From BJHQ01 sp964654285 (GTDB lineage: Bacteria > Planctomycetota > UBA11346), in assembly GCA_964654285.1 (NCBI GenBank), contig CAZZJC010000009.1:62001-126000 (forward strand): a stretch of 64,000 bases of DNA, given 5' to 3'. Positions 50,005-59,059 of the stretch are shown piece by piece; position 1 is the first letter of the stretch, and each line of letters starts with the position of its first letter. Both the position numbers and the translations under genes were made by a program. Below the pieces are notes generated by a model, which saw nothing but the letters and a program-made list of their open reading frames with translations, did not search any database and had not been told where the DNA came from.

Positions 50005-53000
50005 AGGCGCGCGGACGCCGCCCAGGCCGCGTGATCACGAGAAGGGCGAGCACCGCCAGGCCGGCGCCGAATCCGCAGCGGCGGCTCTTCCCCCCGGAAT
50101 CACCCGCTGCCGGCGCGATCACGCCAGCGACGGTGATGGTGAACGTCTGGGTCGCCGCAGCGCCGACCCCGTTGCTCGCGCTCACGACGATGGCGTCGGT
50201 CGTGCCGGCGTCGGTCGGCGTCCCGCTGAGGGTGCTTCCGCTCAGGGTCAGCCAGGCGGGCAGGCCGCCGGCGCTGAAGGTCGGCGTCGGGACCCCGGTC
50301 GCAGCCAGGGTGTACTGGTAGACCGAACCGACGCTGGCGGTGGTGACGGGAACGCTGGTGATGACCGGAGCGGTCGGGGCAGGCGCGATCGCGAGGCTGA
50401 AGGCCTGGGTCGCGTCGGGTGCCAGGCCATTCGCTGCGGTGAGGGTCATGGTGGCGGTCGACCCGGCGATGGCCGGCGTGCCGCTGAGCAGATTGCCGTT
50501 CAGCGTCAACCACGCGGGCAGGCCGCTGGCGCTGAAGGTCGGCGTCGGGAACCCGGTCGCGGTCAGGGTGTACTGGTAGGCCACGCCGACGGTGCCGGTG
50601 GTGACGGGAATGCTGGAGAACACCGGTGCCGCCGGAGCCGGGGCGATTGCGATGCTGAAGGTCTGGATCGCATCGGGGGCGACTCCGTTCGCGGCCGTCA
50701 CGGTGATGGTGCCGGTCGATCCGGCGCTGGTCGGCGTGCCGCTGAGCACGTTGCCGCTCAGGGTCAGCCACGCGGGCAGGCCGCTGGCGCTGAAGGTCGG
50801 CGTCGGGCTGCCAGCCGCGGCAAGGGTGTACCGGTAGGCGGCGCCGACAGAGCCGGTGGTCACGGGAACGCTGGTGAACACGGGAATCGCCGGGGTTGGC
50901 GCCACGGTGATGGTAAAGGTCTGGACCGCATCCGCCGTAAGACCATTGCCCGCGGTGCAGGTGATGGTGCCGGTGGTTCCCGCCGTCGTCGGCGTGCCGC
51001 TCAGCCGGTTGCCGGTCCGGCTGAGCCACCCGGGCAGGCCGCTGGTGCTGAAGGTCGGTGCCGGGACGCCGGTCGCCGCCAGGGTGTACTGATACGGGAG
51101 GCCGACCGTGGCGGCGGTCACCGGCGTGCTGGTGAAGGCCGGAGCGACCGGGACGAACGCCCGTGGCGTGAAGCGGATCGCACTCTGGTTGCTCAACGGA
51201 GTGCCGCCCTGGAAGCTCCACCGCGTCGCGCGCAGACCGGAATCCTGTTCGATTCCGATGGTCGCCGACCGACCGGCCCCGATGCCGGCCAGCGCCGGGC
51301 GGACCTCCTGGTACTGCATGGTGATGGTGTCGCTGCCCTCGGTGAGGACGACCTGGAAGGTGAAACCATTCGCGAAGGAGCCGACCTGCGGCACGCCGCT
51401 CCAGGTCACGACCAGTTGCCGATTGGGCGCGCTGCCGACGGTGCCGATCGAGACGCGCGCGCCGGATTGCGGCGGATAGAGGTCGTCCCACCAGGGGCAG
51501 ATGATGGCGTTGGGCGTGCTCGCGCCGGGGAGATCGCTGTTCGTCCAGGCTTCGAGGCGGTCGCGCAGGAAGCCGATCAGCCCGTTCGAGCCGACCCAGA
51601 ACTGCGTGCGGTCGCGGCCGTAGAAGCGGAAGGGAAACGGGATGGTCTGCACGGCGCTGACCGCGTCGTCGCCCAAAGTGAGCGTGGCATGGGCGGTCGG
51701 ATCGATCCAGGCATAGGCGGTCGTGGCGGCGTCGTAATCCGTGCAGACCGCCAATCCGACCGGGATGGAGGTCGTGCCGCTGCCGCCGCTGTTGTTGGTG
51801 ACGGTGATGGTCGCCTGGTAATAACCGGGTGCGAGTGTGGTCGTGATGGAATTGCCGGTGATCGACAGGGTCGTCGCACCGACGGCGGCAAGCGATCCGC
51901 CGCTGGCGCCCAGGGTCAGCCACGCGGCATCGCAACTGGCGCTCCAGGCGATTCCGGCCTGGCTCAGGTTGCGCAGGCTGATCGTCGCGCTGGTGGGCAG
52001 GAAGGGGCCGCCCGGGTCGCCGACCAGTTCGAGGCGGCCTCCGGGAGCGGCTCCACCGGTCATCACCAGCAGGTCTCCCGGCACCGAGGTGTCGGCCGTG
52101 GTCCCGCTGGTGGTCCCATCGACGGGAGTGCTCGCGGCCGGGCCGAGCCCTCGCTTGGCGAACGCGGTCCAGAGTTCCCGCAGGTCGGCGCCGGCATCGC
52201 CGGCCAGCCCGGCCTGGATGATGGCATCGCGCGCCTCGATGACGGTCGGATTGTCCGGCGTCAGCTTCAGGCCGTCGGTGATCAGGCGCAGGGCGCGCTC
52301 GTTGCCGGCGAAACCGTACTTGGCGACCAGGGCGCAACGCACCTCCCACAGGATGGTGCACCAGATGGTGCCGATCTGATGTACCTGGGTCAGGCCATTC
52401 ATGTTGGCCAGGGTGAGCGGGTTGCGGCCGAGGTCGGTGGTGTAGGGGTATTGACGCACACCGGCGTAGTGATTCTGGGTCACATAGGAACCGACCGCGT
52501 AGTTGCCGCTCACATCGTCGCCTGCCTGGCTGAGCAGCGCGATGGCGTAGAAGTCCGACCAGCCTTCGCCCAGGCCGCCCGCCTGGTCGGTGGCCAGATC
52601 CCCGGCCCCGCCGCCGACCAGCCGGGTGCTCAGGCCATGCACGTACTCATGGCTGATGATGGTGGCGTCGAAGTCGCCATCGCGATCCGGCGTCGGTGCG
52701 GTGAAGACGTACATCTGCATCCGGCCGGGGATGCCATCCGGCGCCGGAGTGAAGTTGGCGTTGTTGCTGCCGCTGCCGTCCTGCGCCTCGGCCAGCACCA
52801 GGTCGCCACCCTGGCCACCACGGCCGAAGTTGTCCGCCTGGAAATTGCCGGCGGTTTCCGTGAAACCGACCTGATACAGGCGGTCATGCATGAAGTTGCA
52901 CCAGTAGAACAGGTTCACCGTCGCCGCCTTGCGGTTGTTCGCGTCGCTGGGGGCGAGGGTCAGGTCCAACGGGAAGTCGAACGTCAGCGGCGAGCCGGTA

Positions 53001-54154
53001 CCGGTCGGCCGCCCGGCGTCGGTCGCGTCGTCGGCGTTCACATCGAGGTACGCATCGACGTTGTTGCCCTGGAGCAGGTTGGCGGTGACCCAGCCGGCGG
53101 GTGAGGCCGTCGCATCGATCGCGGTGAGCGTCAGCAGATCGCGGGCGACCTCGGCCGGCTGGTTGCCCGCGTCGCTGGAGGCCGCACGGCCGGGCAGCAG
53201 CGGGCGTGGGCTTTCATTCGGCCAGGCGAAGCAGCGCAAGGCGATGGTCGTGGCAGCGGCCGGCGATCCGCTGGAGGGGGTCGGCGCCTTGGCCGCGATG
53301 GGCAGGGTGGCGGCCCGAGTGGCCAGCCGTGGGGCTGCGGCGGGTTTCGCGACCGGGTTCGCTCCTGCGGCGGCTTTCGCACGGCGGTCATGGAAGCAGT
53401 CTCGGATCGTCGCGATGCGCTGGCGGATCAGCGTCCCGTCGCTCGCGTCGATCAGGGCCGAACGGGTCAGCCGGTCGGATTCCGGCGTGTAGCGGATTTC
53501 CCAGCACAGGATCAGGGCCCCATCCCGGGGCAGCCAGGTCAGCCAGGCATGGGCCAGCCCATGCAGGCCCGGGGCGCTGAGGCGCTGCCGCCGGGTGGCG
53601 CCGGCAGGGGCCGAGGACGCCAGGTCGGCGATCGCCACGTCGATCGTGGCGGCGGCGGCTTGCAGCGCCGCCGCCGCGGTGATCAGCGGGTCCAGATGCA
53701 CTGGGGCGATCGCGGCGGTCTGCAGACCGGTCGAAGTGAGCCCCATCAGGCTGCGGTCGTGCGCGATATGCCCGACCACGGTGGCCCCGCGCACCGGGAT
53801 GCCGGCGATCTCATGCTGCCAGACCAGGGTGCGCAGGCGGCTGTGCGGCGAGGTGTCGTCGCGGACGAGGCGCGATGCCTCCAGGCGCTCCCCGCCATGG
53901 CCGAAGAGCAGACGATGCTCGTCCAGGAAGCCCCGCACCAGCCCGGACGCATCCGCCGCAGCGGCCGCGCGTGGAACCGCCGGGTCACCCGGCCGGAAGG
54001 GGATGGCGACGGTGGTGCGGTCGGGTTTGGCGGTGACCACGGCCGTGGGCAGCAGCGCACGCAGATGCTCGATGCCGGCCTGGCTGCTTTCCCCGCTCCA
54101 GGCCGAGCGGAGCAGGCATCCGGACAGCAACGTGGCCAGGACGATGCGAAGCAT
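50003..54154 (-). CDS. Secreted M36 (fungalysin-type) metalloprotease with Ig-like repeats and C-terminal sorting tail
   Basis: A 1,383-residue exported zinc protease. The signal peptide (LRIVLATLLSGCLLRSAWSG) fixes the start. A propeptide (about 20-290) precedes the catalytic domain: VNLFYWCNFMHDRLYQVGF, zinc site HEYVHGLSTRL (His502, Glu503, His506) and third-ligand region GLGEGWSDFYAIAL, then NMNGLTQVHQIGTIWCTILW. Next come a beta-sandwich with WLTLGASGGSL, a NIDO-like FYGRDRTQFWVGSNGLIGF domain, and four putative Ig (He_PIG) repeats. The end is Gly-Gly-Lys, Cys-Gly-Phe-Gly, a hydrophobic helix and an Arg cluster (TRPGRRPRA), a tripartite tail like Myxo/Synerg-CTERM sorting signals. Confidence 0.9.
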   Translation of the reverse strand: MLRIVLATLLSGCLLRSAWSGESSQAGIEHLRALLPTAVVTAKPDRTTVAIPFRPGDPAVPRAAAAADASGLVRGFLDEHRLLFGHGGERLEASRLVRDDTSPHSRLRTLVWQHEIAGIPVRGATVVGHIAHDRSLMGLTSTGLQTAAIAPVHLDPLITAAAALQAAAATIDVAIADLASSAPAGATRRQRLSAPGLHGLAHAWLTWLPRDGALILCWEIRYTPESDRLTRSALIDASDGTLIRQRIATIRDCFHDRRAKAAAGANPVAKPAAAPRLATRAATLPIAAKAPTPSSGSPAAATTIALRCFAWPNESPRPLLPGRAASSDAGNQPAEVARDLLTLTAIDATASPAGWVTANLLQGNNVDAYLDVNADDATDAGRPTGTGSPLTFDFPLDLTLAPSDANNRKAATVNLFYWCNFMHDRLYQVGFTETAGNFQADNFGRGGQGGDLVLAEAQDGSGSNNANFTPAPDGIPGRMQMYVFTAPTPDRDGDFDATIISHEYVHGLSTRLVGGGAGDLATDQAGGLGEGWSDFYAIALLSQAGDDVSGNYAVGSYVTQNHYAGVRQYPYTTDLGRNPLTLANMNGLTQVHQIGTIWCTILWEVRCALVAKYGFAGNERALRLITDGLKLTPDNPTVIEARDAIIQAGLAGDAGADLRELWTAFAKRGLGPAASTPVDGTTSGTTADTSVPGDLLVMTGGAAPGGRLELVGDPGGPFLPTSATISLRNLSQAGIAWSASCDAAWLTLGASGGSLAAVGATTLSITGNSITTTLAPGYYQATITVTNNSGGSGTTSIPVGLAVCTDYDAATTAYAWIDPTAHATLTLGDDAVSAVQTIPFPFRFYGRDRTQFWVGSNGLIGFLRDRLEAWTNSDLPGASTPNAIICPWWDDLYPPQSGARVSIGTVGSAPNRQLVVTWSGVPQVGSFANGFTFQVVLTEGSDTITMQYQEVRPALAGIGAGRSATIGIEQDSGLRATRWSFQGGTPLSNQSAIRFTPRAFVPVAPAFTSTPVTAATVGLPYQYTLAATGVPAPTFSTSGLPGWLSRTGNRLSGTPTTAGTTGTITCTAGNGLTADAVQTFTITVAPTPAIPVFTSVPVTTGSVGAAYRYTLAAAGSPTPTFSASGLPAWLTLSGNVLSGTPTSAGSTGTITVTAANGVAPDAIQTFSIAIAPAPAAPVFSSIPVTTGTVGVAYQYTLTATGFPTPTFSASGLPAWLTLNGNLLSGTPAIAGSTATMTLTAANGLAPDATQAFSLAIAPAPTAPVITSVPVTTASVGSVYQYTLAATGVPTPTFSAGGLPAWLTLSGSTLSGTPTDAGTTDAIVVSASNGVGAAATQTFTITVAGVIAPAAGDSGGKSRRCGFGAGLAVLALLVITRPGRRPRA
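50105..51150 (-). repeat. Four tandem He_PIG (Ig-like) repeats in the M36 protease
   Basis: Four consecutive units of about 85 residues (roughly 255-260 bases) each run PVxTxxPVTxxxVGxxYxYTL, then PTFSASGLPAWLTLSGN, then LSGTPTxAGxTxTI. Pieces are near-identical between units at DNA level, for example the GGTCGGCGTCGGG phrase, so copy number may change by recombination. Confidence 0.85.
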
Positions 54155-54308
54155 GCTGCACCCCACGGGATTCTGGTATCGCAGGACGATTACCCGGTCT
54201 GGGGCCGGTCGCCACGACGATCCCGGTGGGATGATACTCCACGGGTGATGACCCCGCACCGTCCGCCGGATCACGCGCGTCATCACGCGCGCGGTGGGGA
54301 GGTGGGGT

Positions 54309-55625
54309 TCAGGCCAGCGTCTCCTGCGGCGGCACCAGCGGCGGCTGGCCGGTGGTTTCCAGCACCGTGCGCCAGAGTTCGCCTTCGGGTTCGATCAGCT
54401 TGCGGCCCTGCACCGCGAGCGGGATGGGCACATGGGTCAGCTGGCCGTTCCAGCTGCCGACGATCATGTCGGTGCGGCCGGCCATGGCGGCATGCACCGC
54501 GCCGTGGCCGAGGGCCGTGCAGAGGATCTGGTCCGAGGCGTTGGCCGGCGCGGCGCGGATGATGTAGCTGGGATCGATGTACTTCAGGTTCACCTCGTGA
54601 TGGTTCTCCTTGAAGTGGGCGTTGATGCGGTCGCGCAGGTAGCGCCCGATGTCCTGGGCCAGCTTGTTGCCGCTCTTGTCGTAGCGCACGGTGCCGGAGT
54701 CGATGAGATCCTGGCCGGCGCCCTCGGCGACCACGATCACCGCGTGGCCGCGGCTGGCGAGGCGGCGTTCGAGCACCGCCAGCAGGCCGTGCTCGCCGTC
54801 GAGGGTGAAGCGCACCTCGGGCACCAGGCAGTAGTTCACGTCGGCGGAGGCGATCGAGGCGCAGGCGGTGATGAAGCCGCTGTCGCGCCCCATCAGGCGG
54901 ACCAGGCCGATGCCGTTGATCGCGCATTCGGCCTCGGTGTTGGCGGCGGCGATCGCCTGGCGCGCGATCTCGACCGCGGTGTCGAAGCCGAAGGTCTTCT
55001 GCACGAACCCGATGTCGTTGTCGATGGTCTTGGGCACCCCGACCACGCTCACCGGCAGGCCGCGCCGGCTGAGCTCCTCGTGGATGGCGTGGGCGCCGCG
55101 CTGGGTGCCGTCGCCGCCGATGCAGAACAGCATGTCGATGCCGTAGGCCTGGATGGTGTCGACGATGGCGCGCACGTCGGGCTTCAGCCGGGCGCTGCCC
55201 AGCACCGAGCCGCCGGTGCGCGCGATCTTCTTCATCTCGTCGCGGATGAGCGGCTTGATGTTGCGGCTGTAGGGCTGCATCAGCCCGGCGTAGCCGTTCG
55301 GGATGCCGAGGATGCGCTTCACCCCGTAGTGGTGGTGCAGGCTCATGAACACCGAGGAGATCACCGCGTTGAGCCCCGGGCACAGGCCGCCGCTGGTGAG
55401 GATCGCCGCGGTGGTTTTTTCAGGGTCGAACACGATGCGTTCGCGCGGGCCGGAGCGCTCGAACGAGATCGTCGGATCGCTGCCGACCAGCGCATCGTAG
55501 AGGACGCGTTCGTCCTCGCGGACGTAGCGGATCGATGGCCCCTGCCCGTCGCGGCCGGCGAAGCGGTGGGTGGTGGCGAACGTGGGTTCGCGCACGCGTT
55601 TGACCTGGAAAGCGGCTTGATCCAT
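54309..55625 (-). CDS. pfkA: 6-phosphofructokinase, plant-type ATP-dependent
   Basis: A 438-residue phosphofructokinase, longer than the 320-residue E. coli PfkA because of an N-terminal extension. The nucleotide site AILTSGGLCPGLNAVISS, CIGGDGTQRGAH and substrate loop VPKTIDNDIGF are clear, with LVRLMGRDSGFIT and VAEGAGQDL. GGDGT (Gly at the phosphoryl-donor position) points to ATP, whereas Lys in PKTIDND is the residue usual in pyrophosphate enzymes. The Gly/Lys combination is typical of plant and clade-X ATP enzymes. It is preceded by its own promoter (55648-55676) and a GGGAGG ribosome site. Confidence 0.92.
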   Translation of the reverse strand: MDQAAFQVKRVREPTFATTHRFAGRDGQGPSIRYVREDERVLYDALVGSDPTISFERSGPRERIVFDPEKTTAAILTSGGLCPGLNAVISSVFMSLHHHYGVKRILGIPNGYAGLMQPYSRNIKPLIRDEMKKIARTGGSVLGSARLKPDVRAIVDTIQAYGIDMLFCIGGDGTQRGAHAIHEELSRRGLPVSVVGVPKTIDNDIGFVQKTFGFDTAVEIARQAIAAANTEAECAINGIGLVRLMGRDSGFITACASIASADVNYCLVPEVRFTLDGEHGLLAVLERRLASRGHAVIVVAEGAGQDLIDSGTVRYDKSGNKLAQDIGRYLRDRINAHFKENHHEVNLKYIDPSYIIRAAPANASDQILCTALGHGAVHAAMAGRTDMIVGSWNGQLTHVPIPLAVQGRKLIEPEGELWRTVLETTGQPPLVPPQETLA

Positions 55626-55647
55626 GGAACCTCCCGATTGAGGCGCG

Positions 55648-55676
55648 ACTATACCCCCGCCGTCCTGGGCTGTCCA
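55648..55676 (-). promoter_or_regulatory. Sigma-70 promoter for phosphofructokinase
   Basis: Reading the minus strand, TGGACA (55676-55671) is followed after exactly 17 bases by TATAGT (55653-55648); both are 5/6 matches. Predicted start near 55641, giving a leader of about 16 bases that contains GGGAGG. It lies in the 84-base gap after the ABC exporter gene. Confidence 0.65.
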
Positions 55677-55709
55677 GCCGTGCGCTGCCCGGCGTCTGCC
55701 TTGGCGTGG

Positions 55710-57677
55710 TCAGGCGAGGAGCGGATCCGCCTCGCCGGGGCGATGCGCCTGGCGTTCGACCATGTCGAAATAGGGGTTGCCCGGCCCCTTGGCCATCAGG
55801 GCATCGTGGTTGCCGCGTTCGATCACCGCGCCGTGGTCGAGGACGAGGATGAGATCGGCATGGCGGACGGTCGACAGGCGGTGCGCGATCAGCACCGTCG
55901 TGCGTCCGGCGAGCAGGTTGGCGAAGGAGGCCTGGATCAGGCGTTCGCTCTCGGTTTCCAGGTTCGAGGTCGCCTCGTCGAGGATGACGATGGCGGGATC
56001 GGCCAGGATGGCGCGGGCGATCGACAGCCGCTGGCGCTGACCGCCGGACAGCTTCACCCCGCGTTCGCCGACCAGGGTGTCGAGGCCGTGCTCCAGCCGG
56101 GCGATGAACTCCCACGCATTGGCGGCGCGGGCCGCCGCCTCGATCTCGGCGCGGGTGGCGTCGCGGCGGCCGTAGGCGATGTTCTCGCCGATCGTGCCGT
56201 CGAACAGGAAGACCTCCTGCGACACCATGCCGAGCAGGCTGCGGTAGCCGGCCAGGCGGTAGTCGCGCAGATCTCGCCCGCCATAGCGCACCGTGCCCCG
56301 GTCGGGATCGAAGAAGCGTGCGACGAGCCCGGTCAGGGTGGTCTTGCCCGCCCCGCTGCGACCGACCAGGGCCAGGGTCTTCCCGGCCGGCAGCGCGAAA
56401 TCGATCTCCCGCAGGACCCATTTCGGCTCCTGTCCATCCGGGCGCTTCGTCTGGCCGTCGTAGGCGAACCAGACCTTCTCGAAGGCCAGGTCTTCGCTGC
56501 GGCGGGCCGGGGTGACCGCCTGCGGGCGGTCGGGCAGCTCCTGCGGCTGGTCGAGCAGTTCATAGACGCGGTCGAGCGCGGCGAGGTCGCGCTGGGTCTC
56601 GGTCATGGTGTTGATCAGGGTCTGGATCGGATTGAGCACCTGCATCGCCAGGATCTGCAGGGTCACCACCTCGCCGATGCGCAGCTGGCCCTTGATCACC
56701 AGGTAGCCGCCGCCGCCGAAGATGGCCAAGGCCACCACCGGCGTGAGCAGGTGCCAGGTGAATCCGAACAGGTACATGCGCCAGGTCGTCCAGCGGTCGA
56801 TGCGCAGGACGGTGTGGTTCGCCTGCAGGTAGCGCAGATCCTCGGTGCGTTCGCGGGCGAACGCCCGCACCACCGGGATGCCGCCGAAGACCTCGGTCAG
56901 GCGGGCGTCGATGTCGCTGCGCTGCTTGCGGATGATGCGGTAGATCGGCCGGATGCCGATGACCCAGCGATGATACAGGATCGCCACGCCGACGAGCAGG
57001 ATCAGGGTGATCAGGGTGAGCCGCCACTCGATGGCGAACAGCACCACCAGGATCACGCCCAGGCGCAGGAGCGCTTCGGTCGGGCGGATCACGGCCCCGT
57101 TGATGAGGCCGGCGGCGCTGCCCACGTCCCCGGTCAGCCGGGTCACCATGCTGCCCGCCTTGTGGTTCTGCAGGCGCAGCAGCGGCAGGCGCAGCGCATG
57201 CTGGAAAAGCTGCTGCCGCAGCCGGTTCGCCAGGCCTGAGGTCAAGGTCATGTTGTGCTGGTTGCGCATCAGTCCCAGGATCTGCGTCGCCAGGACCAGG
57301 AGCAGTCCGCCGACGATCAGGGCGATCAGCGTGGTTCCCTGGGGCCAGTGCGTCAGCAGGGCCGGCAACGGCTTGCCGGTGCCCGGCGAGGCCACGTCGA
57401 GGATCCAGCCGGTCAGCACCGGCCAGGCCGCATCCAGTCCCGCCACCGCCAGGCCCAGGCCGAGCTGGAATCCCAGAGCCCAGCGGGCGCCCCACAGCCA
57501 GGCGGTGAAGCGTCGCCAATACCGCCGGCGCAGGTCGGGATCCTGGGCGAAACGGGCGGGAGGCACGTCGCGCTCGGGGCCGTGGACGCGGTCGAGGTCT
57601 TCGCCGGCTCGCCAGCGGCGGGCGAATTCGCGGAAGGCGCTGCGCGAACCGCGTCCGGGCGGCGCCGTCACGGGCAT
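55710..57677 (-). CDS. ABC exporter, fused membrane and ATPase domains
   Basis: A 655-residue half-transporter of the MsbA/lipid or multidrug export type. Residues about 60-375 hold six membrane helices, starting WALGFQLGLGLAVAGLDAAW. The C-terminal ATPase has Walker A LVGRSGAGKTTL (about 437), signature KLSGGQRQRLSIARA (about 545), Walker B IVILDEATSNLET and the H-loop LIAHRLSTVRHADLIL. It works as a dimer; the substrate is unknown. An N-terminal 50-residue basic extension precedes the first helix. It is divergent from the histidine kinase gene. Confidence 0.92.
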   Translation of the reverse strand: MPVTAPPGRGSRSAFREFARRWRAGEDLDRVHGPERDVPPARFAQDPDLRRRYWRRFTAWLWGARWALGFQLGLGLAVAGLDAAWPVLTGWILDVASPGTGKPLPALLTHWPQGTTLIALIVGGLLLVLATQILGLMRNQHNMTLTSGLANRLRQQLFQHALRLPLLRLQNHKAGSMVTRLTGDVGSAAGLINGAVIRPTEALLRLGVILVVLFAIEWRLTLITLILLVGVAILYHRWVIGIRPIYRIIRKQRSDIDARLTEVFGGIPVVRAFARERTEDLRYLQANHTVLRIDRWTTWRMYLFGFTWHLLTPVVALAIFGGGGYLVIKGQLRIGEVVTLQILAMQVLNPIQTLINTMTETQRDLAALDRVYELLDQPQELPDRPQAVTPARRSEDLAFEKVWFAYDGQTKRPDGQEPKWVLREIDFALPAGKTLALVGRSGAGKTTLTGLVARFFDPDRGTVRYGGRDLRDYRLAGYRSLLGMVSQEVFLFDGTIGENIAYGRRDATRAEIEAAARAANAWEFIARLEHGLDTLVGERGVKLSGGQRQRLSIARAILADPAIVILDEATSNLETESERLIQASFANLLAGRTTVLIAHRLSTVRHADLILVLDHGAVIERGNHDALMAKGPGNPYFDMVERQAHRPGEADPLLA

Positions 57678-57828
57678 CCGTCCGCTCGCCCAGCGGGATC
57701 GTCAGAACCTGGGGAAACACCAACGGAATGCGGCATGGACTTGGGCCCAGGGTGGGTTCCCCGGACCCCGGTCAATCGGATCTGCCCACGCCCGGGGATT
57801 CCAATTCGCTATTGGCGCGAGTGCGGGG

Positions 57829-57834
57829 TATGAT
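57829..57834 (+). promoter_or_regulatory. -10 element abutting the histidine kinase start
   Basis: TATGAT (57829-57834, 5/6 match) ends five bases before the ATG at 57840. With normal spacing the transcript would start at or within a base of the start codon, and no ribosome site is visible, so the mRNA may be leaderless. The -35 region is poor. Confidence 0.4.
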
Positions 57835-57839
57835 CGGCC

Positions 57840-58982
57840 ATGGTGGACACGTACTTCGCTCCTGCCCAACGGGCCTCGCCGCAGGTCCTGGCCGAGGAGG
57901 GCGCGGCCCTCGGGGTGCTGTCGGCCTTCTGCGCCAGCCTGGATGCGATGCCCTCGATCGTGCTCGTGCTCAATGCCGAGCGGCAGATCGTCGTCGCCAA
58001 CCGTCAGGCCTATGCGGCGCTGGGAGTGACCGCCGAGGACGCGATCGGCAAGCGACCGGGGGAACTCATCCGCTGCGCCAACGCCGCCATCAGCCCCGCC
58101 GGCTGCGGCACCTCCGCCCGCTGCCGGGTGTGCGGCGCGGTGAACGCCATCCTCGGCAGCACCGCGAGCGGGCATCAGCTCATCAACGAATGCCGCATCA
58201 TGCTCGATGACACCTGCACCGCGCTCGATCTCGAAGCGACCGCCACCCCGTTCACCGTCGCCGGACGCACCTTCACCATCCTTTCGCTGCGCGACATCTC
58301 GGCGCAGAAGCGCGGCGAATTCCTCGAACGTCTCTTCTTCCACGACATCCTCAACACCGCCGGCAACATCAACGGCCTGGTGCGGATCATGAGCGAGGAG
58401 GGCTGCTCCGAAGCGGACCTGCGCACCCTGGAGCGTTCCAGCAACCAGCTGCTGGAGGAGCTGCGTACCCACCGCGATCTCATCTCGGCCGAGCGCGGTT
58501 CGCTGGTGGTGAATCCGTGCGAGGTGGATCTGGCCGATCTGCTGGTCGAGGTCCGCGATGCGTATCAGGGACATGAGGTGGCCCGGGGCCGCACCATCCG
58601 TTTCGGCGAGGTCGTCCCGGTCAGGATCACCACCGATCCCGTCCTGCTGCGCCGGACGGTGGGGAATCTGGTCAAGAACGCGATCGAGGCGTCGCCCCAG
58701 GGCGAGTCCGTGACCTTGACCCTGGCGACCCAGGCGGTGGATGCGACGGCGGGCGAGGAAGCCGTGATCGGCATCCATAATCCCGGCGTCATGCCGTTGG
58801 ATGTGCAGCAGCAGATCTTCCAGCGTTCGTTCTCGACCAAGGGCCGGGGTCGCGGTCTCGGATCCTATGGGGCACGGCTGTTCATCGAACGCTACCTCGG
58901 CGGCACCATCGATTTCACCGGCCGCTCCGGCCAGGGGACGACGGTCCGGGTGCATCTGCCGCTCGCCGCCAGGAGCGCCTGA
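57840..58982 (+). CDS. PAS-domain sensor histidine kinase with cysteine cluster
   Basis: A 380-residue cytoplasmic kinase without membrane helices. A PAS domain (about 35-150, IVLVLNAERQIVVANRQAYA) contains an insert with four cysteines, IRCANAAISPAGCGTSARCRVCGA, that could bind metal or sense redox (shown here as IRCANAAISPAGCG and TSARCRVCG). A histidine phosphorylation site follows in FFHDILNTAGNI (His168). The ATPase has the N box VGNLVKNAIEAS and the G box GRGRGLGSYGARLFIERYL. No response regulator is adjacent, so the partner is unknown. Confidence 0.88.
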   Translation: MVDTYFAPAQRASPQVLAEEGAALGVLSAFCASLDAMPSIVLVLNAERQIVVANRQAYAALGVTAEDAIGKRPGELIRCANAAISPAGCGTSARCRVCGAVNAILGSTASGHQLINECRIMLDDTCTALDLEATATPFTVAGRTFTILSLRDISAQKRGEFLERLFFHDILNTAGNINGLVRIMSEEGCSEADLRTLERSSNQLLEELRTHRDLISAERGSLVVNPCEVDLADLLVEVRDAYQGHEVARGRTIRFGEVVPVRITTDPVLLRRTVGNLVKNAIEASPQGESVTLTLATQAVDATAGEEAVIGIHNPGVMPLDVQQQIFQRSFSTKGRGRGLGSYGARLFIERYLGGTIDFTGRSGQGTTVRVHLPLAARSA

Positions 58983-59045
58983 GCCGGTCCAGCGGTCCAT
59001 CGCGATCCGCCGCTTGTCGCCTGGCCTGCACGTTCCGGCCGGGCT

Positions 59046-59053
59046 GCTATAAT
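59046..59053 (+). promoter_or_regulatory. Extended -10 promoter for an intergenic RNA
   Basis: A perfect TATAAT (59048-59053) is preceded by TG one base upstream (TGCTATAAT), an extended -10 element. A good -35 box is not apparent. The predicted start is near 59060, 64-78 bases after the kinase stop and over 500 bases before the icd start codon. Confidence 0.6.
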
Positions 59054-59059
59054 GACGCC

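Noticed and set aside
50105..51150. Regularly spaced repeats as a CRISPR array
   Set aside because: The units are about 255 bases, in frame, and encode Ig-like domains; there are no short identical repeats with unique spacers.
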